In this document: positions 24,565 through 34,371 of the stretch, piece after piece
Layout: the number at the start of each line of letters is the position of its first letter
Numbering within the stretch: the stretch's first letter is position 1
NCBI GenBank assembly: GCA_963422685.1
Contig: OY730442.1
Coordinates: 186,001-250,000, forward strand
Reading direction: 5' to 3'
Length of the DNA stretch: 64,000 bases
Source: Spongiihabitans sp963422685
GTDB lineage: Bacteria > Pseudomonadota > Gammaproteobacteria > Arenicellales > Poriferihabitantaceae
Notes under the pieces: model-generated
The model's database searches: none
What the model saw: the letters and a program-made list of their open reading frames with translations, nothing else
Told to the model about the DNA's origin: nothing
Position numbers and translations under genes: made by a program

Positions 24565-27500
24565 TTAATGATACGCCGCACTTCGATGGTGTCGATATTT
24601 TCCCGGGCGGGACGGCGGTGTCGCTATCAGTTTTTGCCGGGCCTGCCATTGGGTCTGCTGGTCTGCGGGTTCAAGCCATTTGATTTCTCCGGCAATCAAT
24701 GTGGCAATCGCTTTGCCGTTTTCAAATAGAATTCTATTTTTTCTGACCGCCGGAACACGCTCTGCGGGCAGGATGGTGCCGGTCAGATTCAATGGATCTG
24801 CGGCGCTGATCGAAATCAGACTCTGGTCCTGGTGTTTATCCATTTGGCGCAATAGCCTCACCGCTTCCGGCAGGGCAAATTGCTCGCCCGCCAGCCCGTT
24901 TATAAATCGACCTCCCCGGACTTCACCCCTGGCCTCCATGCGGCGATAGACATAGTGCAGTTCGCGCCAGCCGGGCACACTATTTTCCAGATCCAGGATC
25001 CGGCGAAATACAATGCCATAGCGTCGCAGCAAAACTTTTGCGATATATTCCACCGCATCCCACCTAGCGGCACCCGAATGTGAAGTACCCACACATTCCA
25101 GACCCGGAACAAGCGACCATCGACCGGCGTTGTCCATGGCTGATTTCCCCGGTTTTCCGCGTCTGCCCCGGCTCCCACGGCCATTGCCTGCGCCCTGGGT
25201 GACCGCACGCAGCCCGGCATAGTTATCGCTGGCCACCATTCCCGCACTGACAAGTTCGGCCAAACCCTGTTCAATCTCCATGCCTAAACCACCAAGCCGG
25301 GCTGACAGATCATCGAAGAACTGCGCACCATGCGCGGATAGCAATCGATAAATCTGCCTGGCCCGTGACGACAGATTATCCGGCTCCACTGGCGGTCTGC
25401 TGAATTGCTGCCAGTGTTTCAGCCCGGGTCTCGATATGAGTGCTATTGGGGATTGTTTGCGGCTGCGTCTGGCCATCGAATTTCCGGATTCAGGGGGATT
25501 CAGGCGCAGCCATGAATATCGACCACTGGAACAAAGAATATCTAGCCAGTACGGCATAAATGCCGCGAGCCGCCCGGGTAAAACCGATTCTTCCCAGGCG
25601 GCCGCAGCAACCTCTATACCCTCCAACTGATCAAGCACCATCGCCAGCGATTCTGGATCACCTGCCGACGATTCGCTGGCGCTGTCCAATCCCTGCCATT
25701 GAAACAGGCAACGCATAAATCCATCAATGGATACCGGTCGAATCCGCTTGCGCAGGTTTTTTATGGTGCGGTGATGAATTCGCGCCAGCAGCCCTCGTTC
25801 GCACCATTGCTGCTGGTCGTGGCCGGCCCCGGCTGACATGGCGGTGGAGTCAAACTGCCCACGCATGGCATAACCTTCCTGCTCCAGCGCTGACAATCCC
25901 CGATTAACCACTTCGGCATCCAGTTGCAGAAATCCGGCGAGCTTCATCCCGGTGACTGGCCCCAAGCCCTGCAATCGCATTCGAATCAGTTCCATCACGG
26001 CGGTATTCACATCCGCAAACCCTGCTCCCCCAACCGGTTTGATTGCCGGCGTGCTGCAAAGCTGCGGATGCACGTTCAGCCAGAGTGACAGGCGTTCTGC
26101 CGCCACCCAGATGCACTGCTGTTTTATTTTTATCAGGCAGGCGCGCTGTTGATCAGCGAGTTGCTCCAACCAGATGGACCAACCATGTTGCAACGCCTCT
26201 TTGTCAGACACCCCGCTAAGCACCATCAGCGCATCATGGCATTCGTCATAATCGGTAACGCCGGGCCAGGCTTCCTGCCGCACTTCATCGATCACTTTCT
26301 GGTTCATCCGGCCCAGAGAAACAGCATCTTCTGGATGCAGGAATTGCCGCGTCCGCACCAGCGCGGTGCGTCGTTCTTCCGCCGGGGCATCATCCAAAAA
26401 GGCATAGGGTTTGGCGCTCAGCACTTCCTCTGCCAATGGCGATGGCGCGGCAAGATCCCTGCACACCAGACCAATCCGTTCTCGCTTCAGCCCATCGAGA
26501 ATTTTCTTCAGCGTTCTGACATCCATCAAGTCGTTCAGGCAGTCGTAAAGTGTCTGCTCAACCAGCGGATGATTCGAAATCTCGCGCTGGCCCGCCACAT
26601 TTTCAGCGCATGCTATTTGATCGGGAAACACCACGGCGATCAAATCTTCCGCATTGCTGCGTTGAAATTGCGGTGGCGTTTTTTTACCATTTGTGAATCG
26701 TTTGATGGCCAGTGCAATGCCTGCATTCCAACGCCAATGGGTTGGAAACATGGGGGCATCCAGCAGCGCCTGCGTCAATACCGCCTCGACGCTGCCGGAT
26801 TTAAGATAACCCGCCGGCTCTTCCAGTGGAAAGCTATGCGTGCTGCCCAGGGAAAGCACAATGGCGTCTTCCAGCGCAGCGGCCTGGAGTTCGAAATTAA
26901 ACTTGCGGCAAAATCGCTTGCGCAAGGCCAGTCCCCAGGCCCTGTTCACCCGTGACCCAAAGGCGGAATGAATGACCAGGTGCTGATCGCCTGCTTCATC
27001 GAAAAAGCGCTCAAAGATCACCGTTTCTGTGGTCGGCAGCGCCCCCAGCGCTGCATGGGCTGCGCCCAGATAGTCTACCAACTGGGACGCGGCGCTGTCG
27101 GTAATTTTGTAATGCTGGATGACTTTTTGCCGGGCCGCTGCGAACCCATCTGCCAACCACGATTGCAGATTTTTTCTCAGTCTCGAAACCGAATGACTCA
27201 TCGCATCGGTTCGGCCAGGCGCCTCACCAAACCAGAACGGGATGTTTGGCGGTTGACCTTTAGCGTCCCGCACAAACACCTTGCCCAACGCAATTTTCAG
27301 AATCTGATAAGACGTATTCCCCAGTTGGAAAATATCCCCTGGCAACGATTCAAAGGAAAAATCTTCATTCAGCGTACCAATTTTCAATCCTTCCGGCTGA
27401 AGAACGACGTCGTAATCGAATTGATCCGGTATGGTCCCACCGTTGGTAATGGCGGTTAATCGCGCGCCTTTTCTGGGCCGGACCCGACCGTTTACTGCGT

Positions 27501-28917
27501 CCAGGTGCAGGTATGCGGAGCGCCGGCCCCGGCCTGTGCTGAAGCCATCGCCGAGCATGGCAATGACGTCATCGAATTGTTTTCTATGCAAATACCGATA
27601 CGGGCTGGCATTTTTTATCAGCAGGAATAAATCATCCAGCAGCCATTCTCCTGCGGATACTTCGGCGACAATCTGCTGGGCCAGCACATCCAGCGGCCGG
27701 GGATAAATTGCGAGCTGATCCAGCTCGCCCCGGTCCACGGCATCCAGCAGCGCCACGCATTCCACCAGGTCGTCTCGCGACAACGGGAACAAACGCCCTT
27801 TCGGGGTTTTGCCCAAACTATGACCCGATCGCCCTACCCTTTGCAGGAAAACACTCACCGCCCGGGGCGAACCGATCTGGCAAACCAGATCGATATCACC
27901 AATATCAATGCCCAACTCCAGCGAAGCCGTGGCTACTAATGCCTGCAACTGCCCGGTTTTTAATCGCTGCTCGGCAGAAAATCGATGCTCTTTAGCCAGG
28001 CTGCCATGATGCGAAGTGACCGCCTGGTCACCTAGTCGCTCGGCCAGCGCCCTGGCAAGGCGCTCCGCCAAACGTCGGGTATTGACAAAAATCAGCGTCG
28101 TTTGATGCGCCTCAATTAACCCTGCAAGAACAGCATATACCTCGCCCCAGACTTCTCCGGCCATAACGGCTTCCAATGAAGAAGCGGGCAAACAAATTTG
28201 CAGGTCCCGATGACGCTGATGGCCGCTGTTGATGATCTCGCATTTTCCAGCTCCGGCTACACCCGTCAGAAAACCAGCGACCACATCGACAGGTTCCTGG
28301 GTTGCGGACAAGCCTATGCGGGTAAGGGGCTGGCCGCACAGATTCTGTAGTCGTTCCATGGACAAGGCCAGATGCGCCCCGCGTTTTGACGAAACCAAAG
28401 CATGTATTTCATCAATAATCAGGGTCGCCGCAGTGGACAACATGGCGCGACCCGATTCGGATGTCAGCAAAATATATAAAGATTCCGGTGTGGTCACCAG
28501 AATCTGCGGCGGGTTCTTGCGCATTTTGGTGCGTTCGCTTTGCGGGGTATCCCCGGTGCGGACAGCGGCCTGGATTTCGGGCGCAGCCTGTGCCTGCAAA
28601 TTGCTGCGGGATGCAAAATACTGCCGAACACCCAGCAAGGGATTTTGCAGGTTGCGTTGAATATCGTTGGAAAGCGCTTTGAGCGGTGAGACATAAACCA
28701 CACTCACCCGGGGTTCAAGCATTCCGTTTTCAGCTTGTTTGGCCAGGCCATCAATGGCGCCTAAAAATGCAGCCAGCGTTTTGCCGGATCCGGTTGGCGC
28801 CGCAATTAACGTATGATTTCCTTTTGCAATGGCCTTCCAGGCATCGAGTTGCGGCCGGGTTGGCTGATCAAACTGGTCATAAAACCAGTTTTTTACTGCC
28901 GGGTGAAAGTGGTCCAT
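24565..28917 (-). CDS. lhr: Lhr large ATP-dependent helicase
   Basis: A 1,450-residue superfamily-2 helicase. The N-terminal core shows motif I APTGSGKTLAAF, motif Ia SPLKALSNDI, motif II DEIHAL, motif III SATQEP and motif VI QRVGRSGHSLG. A long C-terminal extension follows, as in E. coli Lhr (about 1,538 residues), in contrast with the short Lhr-core. Lhr translocates 3'-5' on single-stranded DNA and is linked to repair and the response to DNA damage; the C-terminal part of E. coli Lhr has been reported to have uracil-DNA glycosylase activity, which I cannot verify here. The start ATG at 28917 gives MDHFHPAV, a typical N-terminus. It appears to be monocistronic. Confidence 0.93.
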   Translation of the reverse strand: MDHFHPAVKNWFYDQFDQPTRPQLDAWKAIAKGNHTLIAAPTGSGKTLAAFLGAIDGLAKQAENGMLEPRVSVVYVSPLKALSNDIQRNLQNPLLGVRQYFASRSNLQAQAAPEIQAAVRTGDTPQSERTKMRKNPPQILVTTPESLYILLTSESGRAMLSTAATLIIDEIHALVSSKRGAHLALSMERLQNLCGQPLTRIGLSATQEPVDVVAGFLTGVAGAGKCEIINSGHQRHRDLQICLPASSLEAVMAGEVWGEVYAVLAGLIEAHQTTLIFVNTRRLAERLARALAERLGDQAVTSHHGSLAKEHRFSAEQRLKTGQLQALVATASLELGIDIGDIDLVCQIGSPRAVSVFLQRVGRSGHSLGKTPKGRLFPLSRDDLVECVALLDAVDRGELDQLAIYPRPLDVLAQQIVAEVSAGEWLLDDLFLLIKNASPYRYLHRKQFDDVIAMLGDGFSTGRGRRSAYLHLDAVNGRVRPRKGARLTAITNGGTIPDQFDYDVVLQPEGLKIGTLNEDFSFESLPGDIFQLGNTSYQILKIALGKVFVRDAKGQPPNIPFWFGEAPGRTDAMSHSVSRLRKNLQSWLADGFAAARQKVIQHYKITDSAASQLVDYLGAAHAALGALPTTETVIFERFFDEAGDQHLVIHSAFGSRVNRAWGLALRKRFCRKFNFELQAAALEDAIVLSLGSTHSFPLEEPAGYLKSGSVEAVLTQALLDAPMFPTHWRWNAGIALAIKRFTNGKKTPPQFQRSNAEDLIAVVFPDQIACAENVAGQREISNHPLVEQTLYDCLNDLMDVRTLKKILDGLKRERIGLVCRDLAAPSPLAEEVLSAKPYAFLDDAPAEERRTALVRTRQFLHPEDAVSLGRMNQKVIDEVRQEAWPGVTDYDECHDALMVLSGVSDKEALQHGWSIWLEQLADQQRACLIKIKQQCIWVAAERLSLWLNVHPQLCSTPAIKPVGGAGFADVNTAVMELIRMRLQGLGPVTGMKLAGFLQLDAEVVNRGLSALEQEGYAMRGQFDSTAMSAGAGHDQQQWCERGLLARIHHRTIKNLRKRIRPVSIDGFMRCLFQWQGLDSASESSAGDPESLAMVLDQLEGIEVAAAAWEESVLPGRLAAFMPYWLDILCSSGRYSWLRLNPPESGNSMARRSRKQSPIALISRPGLKHWQQFSRPPVEPDNLSSRARQIYRLLSAHGAQFFDDLSARLGGLGMEIEQGLAELVSAGMVASDNYAGLRAVTQGAGNGRGSRGRRGKPGKSAMDNAGRWSLVPGLECVGTSHSGAARWDAVEYIAKVLLRRYGIVFRRILDLENSVPGWRELHYVYRRMEARGEVRGGRFINGLAGEQFALPEAVRLLRQMDKHQDQSLISISAADPLNLTGTILPAERVPAVRKNRILFENGKAIATLIAGEIKWLEPADQQTQWQARQKLIATPPSRPGKYRHHRSAAYH

Positions 28918-29114
28918 TCAGGTGCTTTTGCCAGGGAAACCGCGTCAAAATTATATGTCGCCCAGCACAGATTACCGTAAGAGTATACGAATGCGCAAGC
29001 AGGCCCGGAAGCCATGTAATCCTCTATATTCAAGGCAGACAACAGGCCAGTTGCACGAAAACAGGGATTACGGTACCCTGCCCACCCCGCAAATCGACTA
29101 TCGCTCGATAAAAC

Positions 29115-29191
29115 GGCTACGTAGCTCAGCTGGTTAGAGCACATCACTCATAATGATGGGGTCCCCTGTTCGAATCAGGGCGTAGCCACCA
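29115..29191 (+). tRNA. tRNA-Met (CAT), elongator type
   Basis: A 77-nt cloverleaf with encoded CCA. The acceptor arms GGCTACG and CGTAGCC pair fully, the D arm reads GCTCAGCTGGTTAGAGC, and the anticodon loop CTCATAA gives CAT between CATCA and TGATG stems. The T arm contains TTCGAATC. The sequence is very close to E. coli elongator tRNA-Met and lacks the C1-A72 mismatch of the initiator. The possibility that it is tRNA-Ile2 (lysidine-modified CAT) is small given the acceptor stem. Confidence 0.97.
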
Positions 29192-29200
29192 GTCGAATGT

Positions 29201-30193
29201 TTACAAGCCTTGATCCGGTTTCAATTGGTTGCGCGATAAACATTCATTTAACGACTGCCCCAGCCGGGTCATAAGATCGAACCACAAGTCCGCACCGGGC
29301 TGAAGGCCTGCTCCCAGCGGGTCCAGCTGCCCGTAATGCGCGTCGGTATTTTCCATGATGGTGGGAATTAATCCGGGCGGGAACTGTGGTTCGCTAAAAA
29401 TACATTTCACCTGGTTACTGATGATGGCTTTTCTTATTTGCCGAACCCGTTTTGCGCCGACTGGTCGTTCGGGACTCAGGGTGATTGACCCCGCCGGATT
29501 CAGTCCAAACTCTTTTTCAAAATACTGATAGGCATCGTGGAACACCACATAGGGCATAGTCTTTACTGCACCAAGATTTTCTGCCAGCACAGCTTCCAGG
29601 TTTTCAATGCGGACAATCATCCGGTTCGCATTGTGCTGGTAAGTATCCGCGTTTTCCGGGTCAACGGCGGTTAGCCAGGCGCGAAACTGCATCACCATGG
29701 CTTTTGCATTGTCGGCAGAAAGCCATAAATGCGGATCAATATTCTCCCGCCGTTCACTTTGCCGGGAATGGCCGGCATGCGCTTCATGTGGCGCCCATAA
29801 ACCGCTCTCGCGAACGGGATAGGTTAGCAGTTGGCCGGAATTCGCCAGTGACTTTACCCGCTCAGGGGCATCCACCTGATCCATTGTATTGTTTAGCGGG
29901 ATTTCATAATCCGGGCCGATCCAGATAACCAGGTCGGCGTTGTGGACTGCTTTTACCATGGAGGGGGAAAGGCTTTGGGTATGCGGTGACTGCCCGGCCG
30001 CGACCAGTAATTCGGGGCGGCCCACCCCTGCCATGACGCCGGATACCAGGGAATGCAGCGGGGCGATGGAGACTGCGACATTTGGCGCCGCCCGCACGGA
30101 ACCGGCCCAGGTCAAGACGATTATCGATATGACAACGACTATCCGTACCTGAACATGTCTGGATAATTTATGTAAATATTGCAAGAGGGTCAT
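29201..30193 (-). CDS. znuA: Zinc ABC transporter substrate-binding protein ZnuA
   Basis: A periplasmic cluster-9 binding protein of about 330 residues from the ATG at 30193. A basic N-terminus and the hydrophobic stretch VVVISIIVLTWAGSVRAA give a signal peptide. Zinc-ligand histidines occur in the SPHTQSLSP, DPHLW and FHDAYQYF motifs, and a short His-containing loop (HEAHAGH) lies near residue 165, much shorter than the His-rich loop of E. coli ZnuA. It is divergent from zur-znuC-znuB across a Zur box, so it is presumably repressed when zinc is ample. Confidence 0.93.
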   Translation of the reverse strand: MTLLQYLHKLSRHVQVRIVVVISIIVLTWAGSVRAAPNVAVSIAPLHSLVSGVMAGVGRPELLVAAGQSPHTQSLSPSMVKAVHNADLVIWIGPDYEIPLNNTMDQVDAPERVKSLANSGQLLTYPVRESGLWAPHEAHAGHSRQSERRENIDPHLWLSADNAKAMVMQFRAWLTAVDPENADTYQHNANRMIVRIENLEAVLAENLGAVKTMPYVVFHDAYQYFEKEFGLNPAGSITLSPERPVGAKRVRQIRKAIISNQVKCIFSEPQFPPGLIPTIMENTDAHYGQLDPLGAGLQPGADLWFDLMTRLGQSLNECLSRNQLKPDQGL

Positions 30194-30236
30194 AGCTATC
30201 CGATTCGATTTTCGAGGTTGTTTAGGATTGTTAACC

Positions 30237-30249
30237 GTTATAATATAAC
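30237..30249. promoter_or_regulatory. Zur operator (Zur box) between znuA and zur
   Basis: GTTATAATATAAC is a perfect 13-bp palindrome, extended on the minus strand to ATGTTATATTATAAC, which closely matches the gammaproteobacterial Zur consensus core TGTTATANTATAACA. It lies 44 bp before znuA and 38 bp before zur. The palindrome contains TATAAT (30239-30244), with a possible -35 TTGTTT at 30218 (15-bp spacer), so bound Zur would block the promoter directly. Confidence 0.88.
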
Positions 30250-30287
30250 ATAATATATATTCATCATCAACTCCTCCAATCAATATC

Positions 30288-30785
30288 ATGGCGGCAAAGC
30301 CTGCATCACTCTTTCACACAAAAAAGCACAATCACCAGGCCTGTATTCGTTCGGCATTGCGCAAGGCCGAATCCATCTGTAGCGAAAATGAACTGCGTTT
30401 CACCCACATCAGAAAGCGGATACTGGAGTTGATCTGGTCTGATCATGAACCGGTTCTGGCCTATGGTTTACTCAAGACCCTGCGGCGCGAAAAGGAAAAT
30501 GCCGAGCCGCCAACGGTTTACCGCGCACTGGAGTTTTTACTGGAGAATCAATTGATTCATAAAATCGAATCACTTAATTCGTACGTTGGTTGCAATTCCC
30601 CGGGCACGGCCCACCCTAGTCAGTTTTTAATTTGCAGCCAATGCAACCAGGTGGCAGAAATCGACGACCCTGACGTCAACCGGATCATTTTCCAGCAGGG
30701 CGCACGCTCCGGCTTCAGGGTTGAGCAGCAAACCGTGGAAATCAAGGGCCTTTGCCCGACATGCCAAAACCATGATGACGGCTGA
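30288..30785 (+). CDS. zur: Zinc uptake regulator Zur (Fur family)
   Basis: A 165-residue Fur-family repressor. A winged-helix N-terminal half with PPTVYRALEFLLENQLIH (recognition helix) is followed by a dimerisation half with the CSQC and CPTC pairs that hold structural zinc. Location at the head of znuC-znuB, divergent from znuA and beside a Zur box, identifies it as Zur rather than Fur. It probably regulates its own operon. The ATG at 30288 lacks a clear Shine-Dalgarno; the start could be slightly downstream. Confidence 0.92.
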   Translation: MAAKPASLFHTKKHNHQACIRSALRKAESICSENELRFTHIRKRILELIWSDHEPVLAYGLLKTLRREKENAEPPTVYRALEFLLENQLIHKIESLNSYVGCNSPGTAHPSQFLICSQCNQVAEIDDPDVNRIIFQQGARSGFRVEQQTVEIKGLCPTCQNHDDG

Positions 30786-31599
30786 ACGCACCAAGTGGAT
30801 GTCAGCAGAAAATAATGCGCTGATTCGGCTCAAAAATATTCGTATAAAACGAGGAAATCGGCTCATTCTCGACGATATTAACTTATCCGTGTGTCGCAAC
30901 GAAATTGTCACCCTGATCGGCCCTAACGGAGCAGGTAAAAGTACGCTGGTCAAAATCGCCCTGGGATTAACCAGGCCTGATCAGGGGTCGGTGGAAAAAC
31001 AAAAGCAGCTTGGCATAGGCTACGTACCCCAGTCCGTTGATCTGAATGAGGGTCTGCCGGTTACGGTGCAGCGTTTCCTGGAAATTTCTGCAACAAAAGA
31101 TCCACACAATCTGATTGAGTCGCTGGCCCGGGTCGGCGCGGAAAAACTACTGTCAAAATCCCTCAGCGATATTTCTGGTGGAGAAATGCGCCGTGTATTA
31201 CTGGCCCGTGCATTACTGGCCAGACCCGACTTGTTGATTCTGGATGAGCCTGCGTCCGGGATTGATGTCAGCGGACAGACTGCTTTGTATGCACTCATTC
31301 AGTGGATTCGGGACCAGTATCAATGTGGTGTTTTGCTGGTCTCACATGATCTGCATATCGTCATGGCGGCCACGGACAAAGTGATATGCCTGAACCGCCA
31401 TTTATGTTGTTCGGGGACGCCGGAAGATGTGCAGCACCATCCTGAATTTGTTGCCCTGTTTGGCCGGCGCGATGCCGGTGCATTGGGTATTTATCGCCAC
31501 CACCATGATCACGAACATGATCTGCACGGGAATGTGCGTGGCGCCTGTAATCAGGATTCTGGTAATCATCAGCATACCAAAGACCCGGGGCATGGATGA
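30772..31599 (+). CDS. znuC: Zinc ABC transporter ATPase ZnuC
   Basis: An ABC ATPase with Walker A GPNGAGKST, signature LSDISGGEMRR, Walker B LLILDEPASG and switch His in VSHDLH. It energises zinc import with ZnuB. The C-terminal tail is His-rich (YRHHHDHEHDLH), as often seen in ZnuC, and may bind zinc. The ATGs at 30772 and 30775 overlap the end of zur; a further ATG lies at 30799. The 3' end overlaps znuB by eight bases. Confidence 0.93.
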   Translation: MMTAERTKWMSAENNALIRLKNIRIKRGNRLILDDINLSVCRNEIVTLIGPNGAGKSTLVKIALGLTRPDQGSVEKQKQLGIGYVPQSVDLNEGLPVTVQRFLEISATKDPHNLIESLARVGAEKLLSKSLSDISGGEMRRVLLARALLARPDLLILDEPASGIDVSGQTALYALIQWIRDQYQCGVLLVSHDLHIVMAATDKVICLNRHLCCSGTPEDVQHHPEFVALFGRRDAGALGIYRHHHDHEHDLHGNVRGACNQDSGNHQHTKDPGHG

Positions 31600-32401
31600 T
31601 TTTCTGCTCAGGGCCCTGCTCGGCGGGATTGGCGTAGCGATTATTTGCGGGCCACTGGGCTGTCTGGTGGTATGGCAACGCATGGCGTATTTTGGCGCGG
31701 CATTATCCCATGCTGCATTGCTCGGAATCGCACTCGGAATCTATTTCCAGGTTAATTTGTATCTCTCGATTCTAGTAATTTGCCTGCTGGTTTCCGGTTT
31801 GCTGATGATAATGAATCGACGCAAAGAGCTGTCCCCGGATACTGCGCTGGGCATACTGGCGCATGCCTCGCTGGCAACTGGAATTCTCATATTTAGCCTG
31901 ATGCCATCCCTGCGAATGGATCTCATGGGGTATTTATTCGGCGACATACTGTCAATAAGCTGGCAGGATATCGCCTGGATCTACGCTGGCGGCGGCGTGG
32001 TGATGGTGGTGCTTTTTCTGATATGGCCGAAGCTGTTGTCTTTAATCATTCAACGCGACCTGGCGCTGGCAGACGGCGTGAATGAAAACCGGATTAAATT
32101 AATATTCTTGGTGCTGCTCAGCTTTGTAGTGGCCATCTCCATGCAGATTGTCGGCCTGCTTTTAATCGTTTCCCTGTTAATTATTCCCGCTGCAACCGCC
32201 CGGAGATTTGCCCGCTCGCCTGAACAAATGGCTGTTTATGCCATGCTTGCAGGGGCCATCCCGGTGGTATTTGGTTTGGCCGTTTCGGTATTCTGGGACG
32301 CTCCGGCCGGGCCGTCAATCGTGGCCGGGGCGAGTATAATCTTTGCCCTGGTTTCGGCTTTGGGCGGCGATTTTAAATTGAAAAATACCGCAACGAACTA
32401 G
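31592..32401 (+). CDS. znuB: Zinc ABC transporter permease ZnuB
   Basis: A 269-residue ABC-3 family permease with about seven or eight hydrophobic segments. MDDFLLRALLGGIGVAIICG at the start and the GLLLIVSLLIIPAATAR segment are typical of zinc/manganese permeases. The ATG at 31592 lies within the end of znuC, so translation is probably coupled. Together with ZnuA and ZnuC it forms the high-affinity zinc importer. Confidence 0.93.
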   Translation: MDDFLLRALLGGIGVAIICGPLGCLVVWQRMAYFGAALSHAALLGIALGIYFQVNLYLSILVICLLVSGLLMIMNRRKELSPDTALGILAHASLATGILIFSLMPSLRMDLMGYLFGDILSISWQDIAWIYAGGGVVMVVLFLIWPKLLSLIIQRDLALADGVNENRIKLIFLVLLSFVVAISMQIVGLLLIVSLLIIPAATARRFARSPEQMAVYAMLAGAIPVVFGLAVSVFWDAPAGPSIVAGASIIFALVSALGGDFKLKNTATN

Positions 32402-32671
32402 ATCATATCGCATCCTGCAAAACCCCCATGTTCTGGGGATAACTTTGTGGATAATATCAGGGTTCTTACCTGCTGTTTGGCCGATGATTCTTATGCCCGG
32501 GTTGATAAAATTCAGTTATTTTGAATTTAATTGTTATTTATCAAATAGTTAAAAAGATTACTTTAATAATTCATGAACCAATGAGAACAACCTGATTGGC
32601 CAGTTACTGCAAATTCAGATTGTGTATAAACCCTGTATCCTATTAGTAAAAACAAGCGCTTACAGGCATAA
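32402..32671. promoter_or_regulatory. Intergenic region with two DnaA-box matches
   Basis: A 270-bp gap after znuB. It contains TGTGGATAA at 32446-32454 and TGTGTATAA at 32621-32629, each the exact complement of the DnaA box TTATNCACA and in the same orientation. Between them lies a very AT-rich run (about 32505-32575). No gene is apparent. Two exact matches in so short a segment are suggestive, but they may be chance. Confidence 0.4.
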
Positions 32672-33133
32672 ATGAATTCAACATTGGAAAAAAATCCACC
32701 AACTGAACCAGAAACCATTTCATGCTCGCTGTGGCGTAGACTGGGCGCCATAATTTATGACTCGATAGTATTGGCCTGCGTCGTATTTCTTGCCTGGCAG
32801 CCTGTGCCGCTGATTCCAGAAGCGCTGCATCCCACTCTTGGGCGTGGTATCCGACTGGTCTATCTCACGGTAATCTGCTTTTTATTTTTCGGCTGGTTCT
32901 GGTGCCACGGCGGCCAGACTCTGGGGATGCGGGCATGGGGAATAAAGCTGGTCTCCACGTCAGCAAATCATAACGGTGTGACCTGGCGGGCAGCGTGGAT
33001 GCGGTTTATTTCGGCATTGCTGTCCTGGTGCGTAGCTGGAATGGGGTTTTTGTGGTCTTTGTTTCATCATAACCAGTCAACCTGGCATGATATCCTGTCG
33101 CAAACCCGTCTTGTTGTACTGCGGAAAAACTGA
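32672..33133 (+). CDS. RDD family membrane protein
   Basis: A 153-residue inner-membrane protein with the RDD pattern: an Arg in LWRRLGAIIYDSIVL, where the first Asp falls in the helix, and an HGGQTLGMRAWGIKLV motif before the last membrane helices. Members are small transport-related proteins of unclear substrate. It converges on the MFS gene. Start ATG at 32672 after CAGGCATAA. Confidence 0.85.
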   Translation: MNSTLEKNPPTEPETISCSLWRRLGAIIYDSIVLACVVFLAWQPVPLIPEALHPTLGRGIRLVYLTVICFLFFGWFWCHGGQTLGMRAWGIKLVSTSANHNGVTWRAAWMRFISALLSWCVAGMGFLWSLFHHNQSTWHDILSQTRLVVLRKN

Positions 33134-33177
33134 ATCAATGTTCTGGTCGCCCTGTGTACAATCCGGTTCAGGACAGA

Positions 33178-34371
33178 TCAAGGATTTGCCCGGGCTTTGG
33201 CGACTGTCCTGTTTTTGAGATTGTAAATATACAATGCGAAAATGCCCAGACCCACTATAACCATAGCCGGGATGGTGAGCAGGTTCAATTTCGTCCAGCC
33301 GACCGTATGGTGCAGATACCCCGACCCCAGCGCGGTAAACGCCACCACAGTAAATACCAGAAAATCATTTATCCCCTGGATGGCGCCTTTTTCAGCAGGT
33401 CGGTATACCTCGGTGAGTAACGTGGTGCCGCCCACGTAGAGGAAATTCCACCCGATACCCAGCGCGATTAATGCGCCGAGGAAATGCGCAAAGCCATGTC
33501 CATGCAAACTGGTGAAAACGCAGCCGAACAACATCAGTACACCGACAAACATGATTTTCAATACACCGAATCGGTGAATCAGGCTACCGGTAAAAAATGA
33601 CGGGGCGAACATTCCCACAATATGCCATTGAATCACCACGGCAGTGCTGTCAAAACTCATGTCTAGATGATGCATCGCAAGGGGTGTGGAAATCATGAGC
33701 AAATTCATTGAACCATAAGCGACCATTGCGCACAGTACTGCGACGGTGAAAGCAGGGGTGCGCAAGATTCGCATCAGCGGTCGCTTTGGCGCGTGGTGTT
33801 GCTCGATTTTAACCGTCGGTATGTGTAAAAAGAATTGACACAGCAACACCCCCAAACCAAGCAGCGCAACACAACCGAATGAAGCCGAGAACACCGGCCC
33901 GGGAAACGTGTCCCGGGTATAAAGTGCGATGGATGGGCCAAGAAATGCCGCCACCAGCCCGCCGGCCAGAACCCAGGATATTGCCCTGCTCCTGAAGTCT
34001 TCTGCGGCAACTTCAACAGCAGCGAATCGGTAGAACTGGGCGGAGGACATTGCAATGCCCAGAAAAATCGCAGAAATACAAAACAGTACGAAATCATGGG
34101 TATAGATCCCAATTCCACCGATAACGCCGGCCAAAACCCCGCCGACTGCCCCGGCCGAGAACCCTGCCCGGCGACCGTATCGCTGCATAAACAACGACCC
34201 CGGGATCAGCATCAGCACGTTGGCCACATAACAAAGCGCCAACGGCAGCGTCGCCAGTCTTTCGCTGGGCGCGATTTCCAGTCCGACCAGGGCCGAGCTG
34301 GTCATGGCCAGCGAAATCGCTGACATCATCAGCGCCTGACAAATAGCCAGCAGGAAGATGTTCTTTAGCAT
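33178..34371 (-). CDS. MFS transporter
   Basis: A 397-residue major facilitator with twelve predicted helices. The loop 2-3 signature appears as GSLFMQRYGRRAGFSAG, and the second half repeats it as GSLIHRFGVLKIMFVG. The substrate is unknown; the overall look is that of drug/metabolite efflux MFS proteins. It ends 44 bp from the convergent RDD gene. Confidence 0.88.
   Translation of the reverse strand: MLKNIFLLAICQALMMSAISLAMTSSALVGLEIAPSERLATLPLALCYVANVLMLIPGSLFMQRYGRRAGFSAGAVGGVLAGVIGGIGIYTHDFVLFCISAIFLGIAMSSAQFYRFAAVEVAAEDFRSRAISWVLAGGLVAAFLGPSIALYTRDTFPGPVFSASFGCVALLGLGVLLCQFFLHIPTVKIEQHHAPKRPLMRILRTPAFTVAVLCAMVAYGSMNLLMISTPLAMHHLDMSFDSTAVVIQWHIVGMFAPSFFTGSLIHRFGVLKIMFVGVLMLFGCVFTSLHGHGFAHFLGALIALGIGWNFLYVGGTTLLTEVYRPAEKGAIQGINDFLVFTVVAFTALGSGYLHHTVGWTKLNLLTIPAMVIVGLGIFALYIYNLKNRTVAKARANP

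Noticed and set aside
26149..26955. 268-residue plus-strand frame within lhr
   Set aside because: It is antisense to a highly conserved helicase gene and shows no domain or ribosome site.
32402..32671. Chromosomal replication origin
   Set aside because: Only two DnaA boxes, no dnaA, dnaN, mnmG or parAB neighbours, and no 13-mer array; recorded as DnaA-box matches only.
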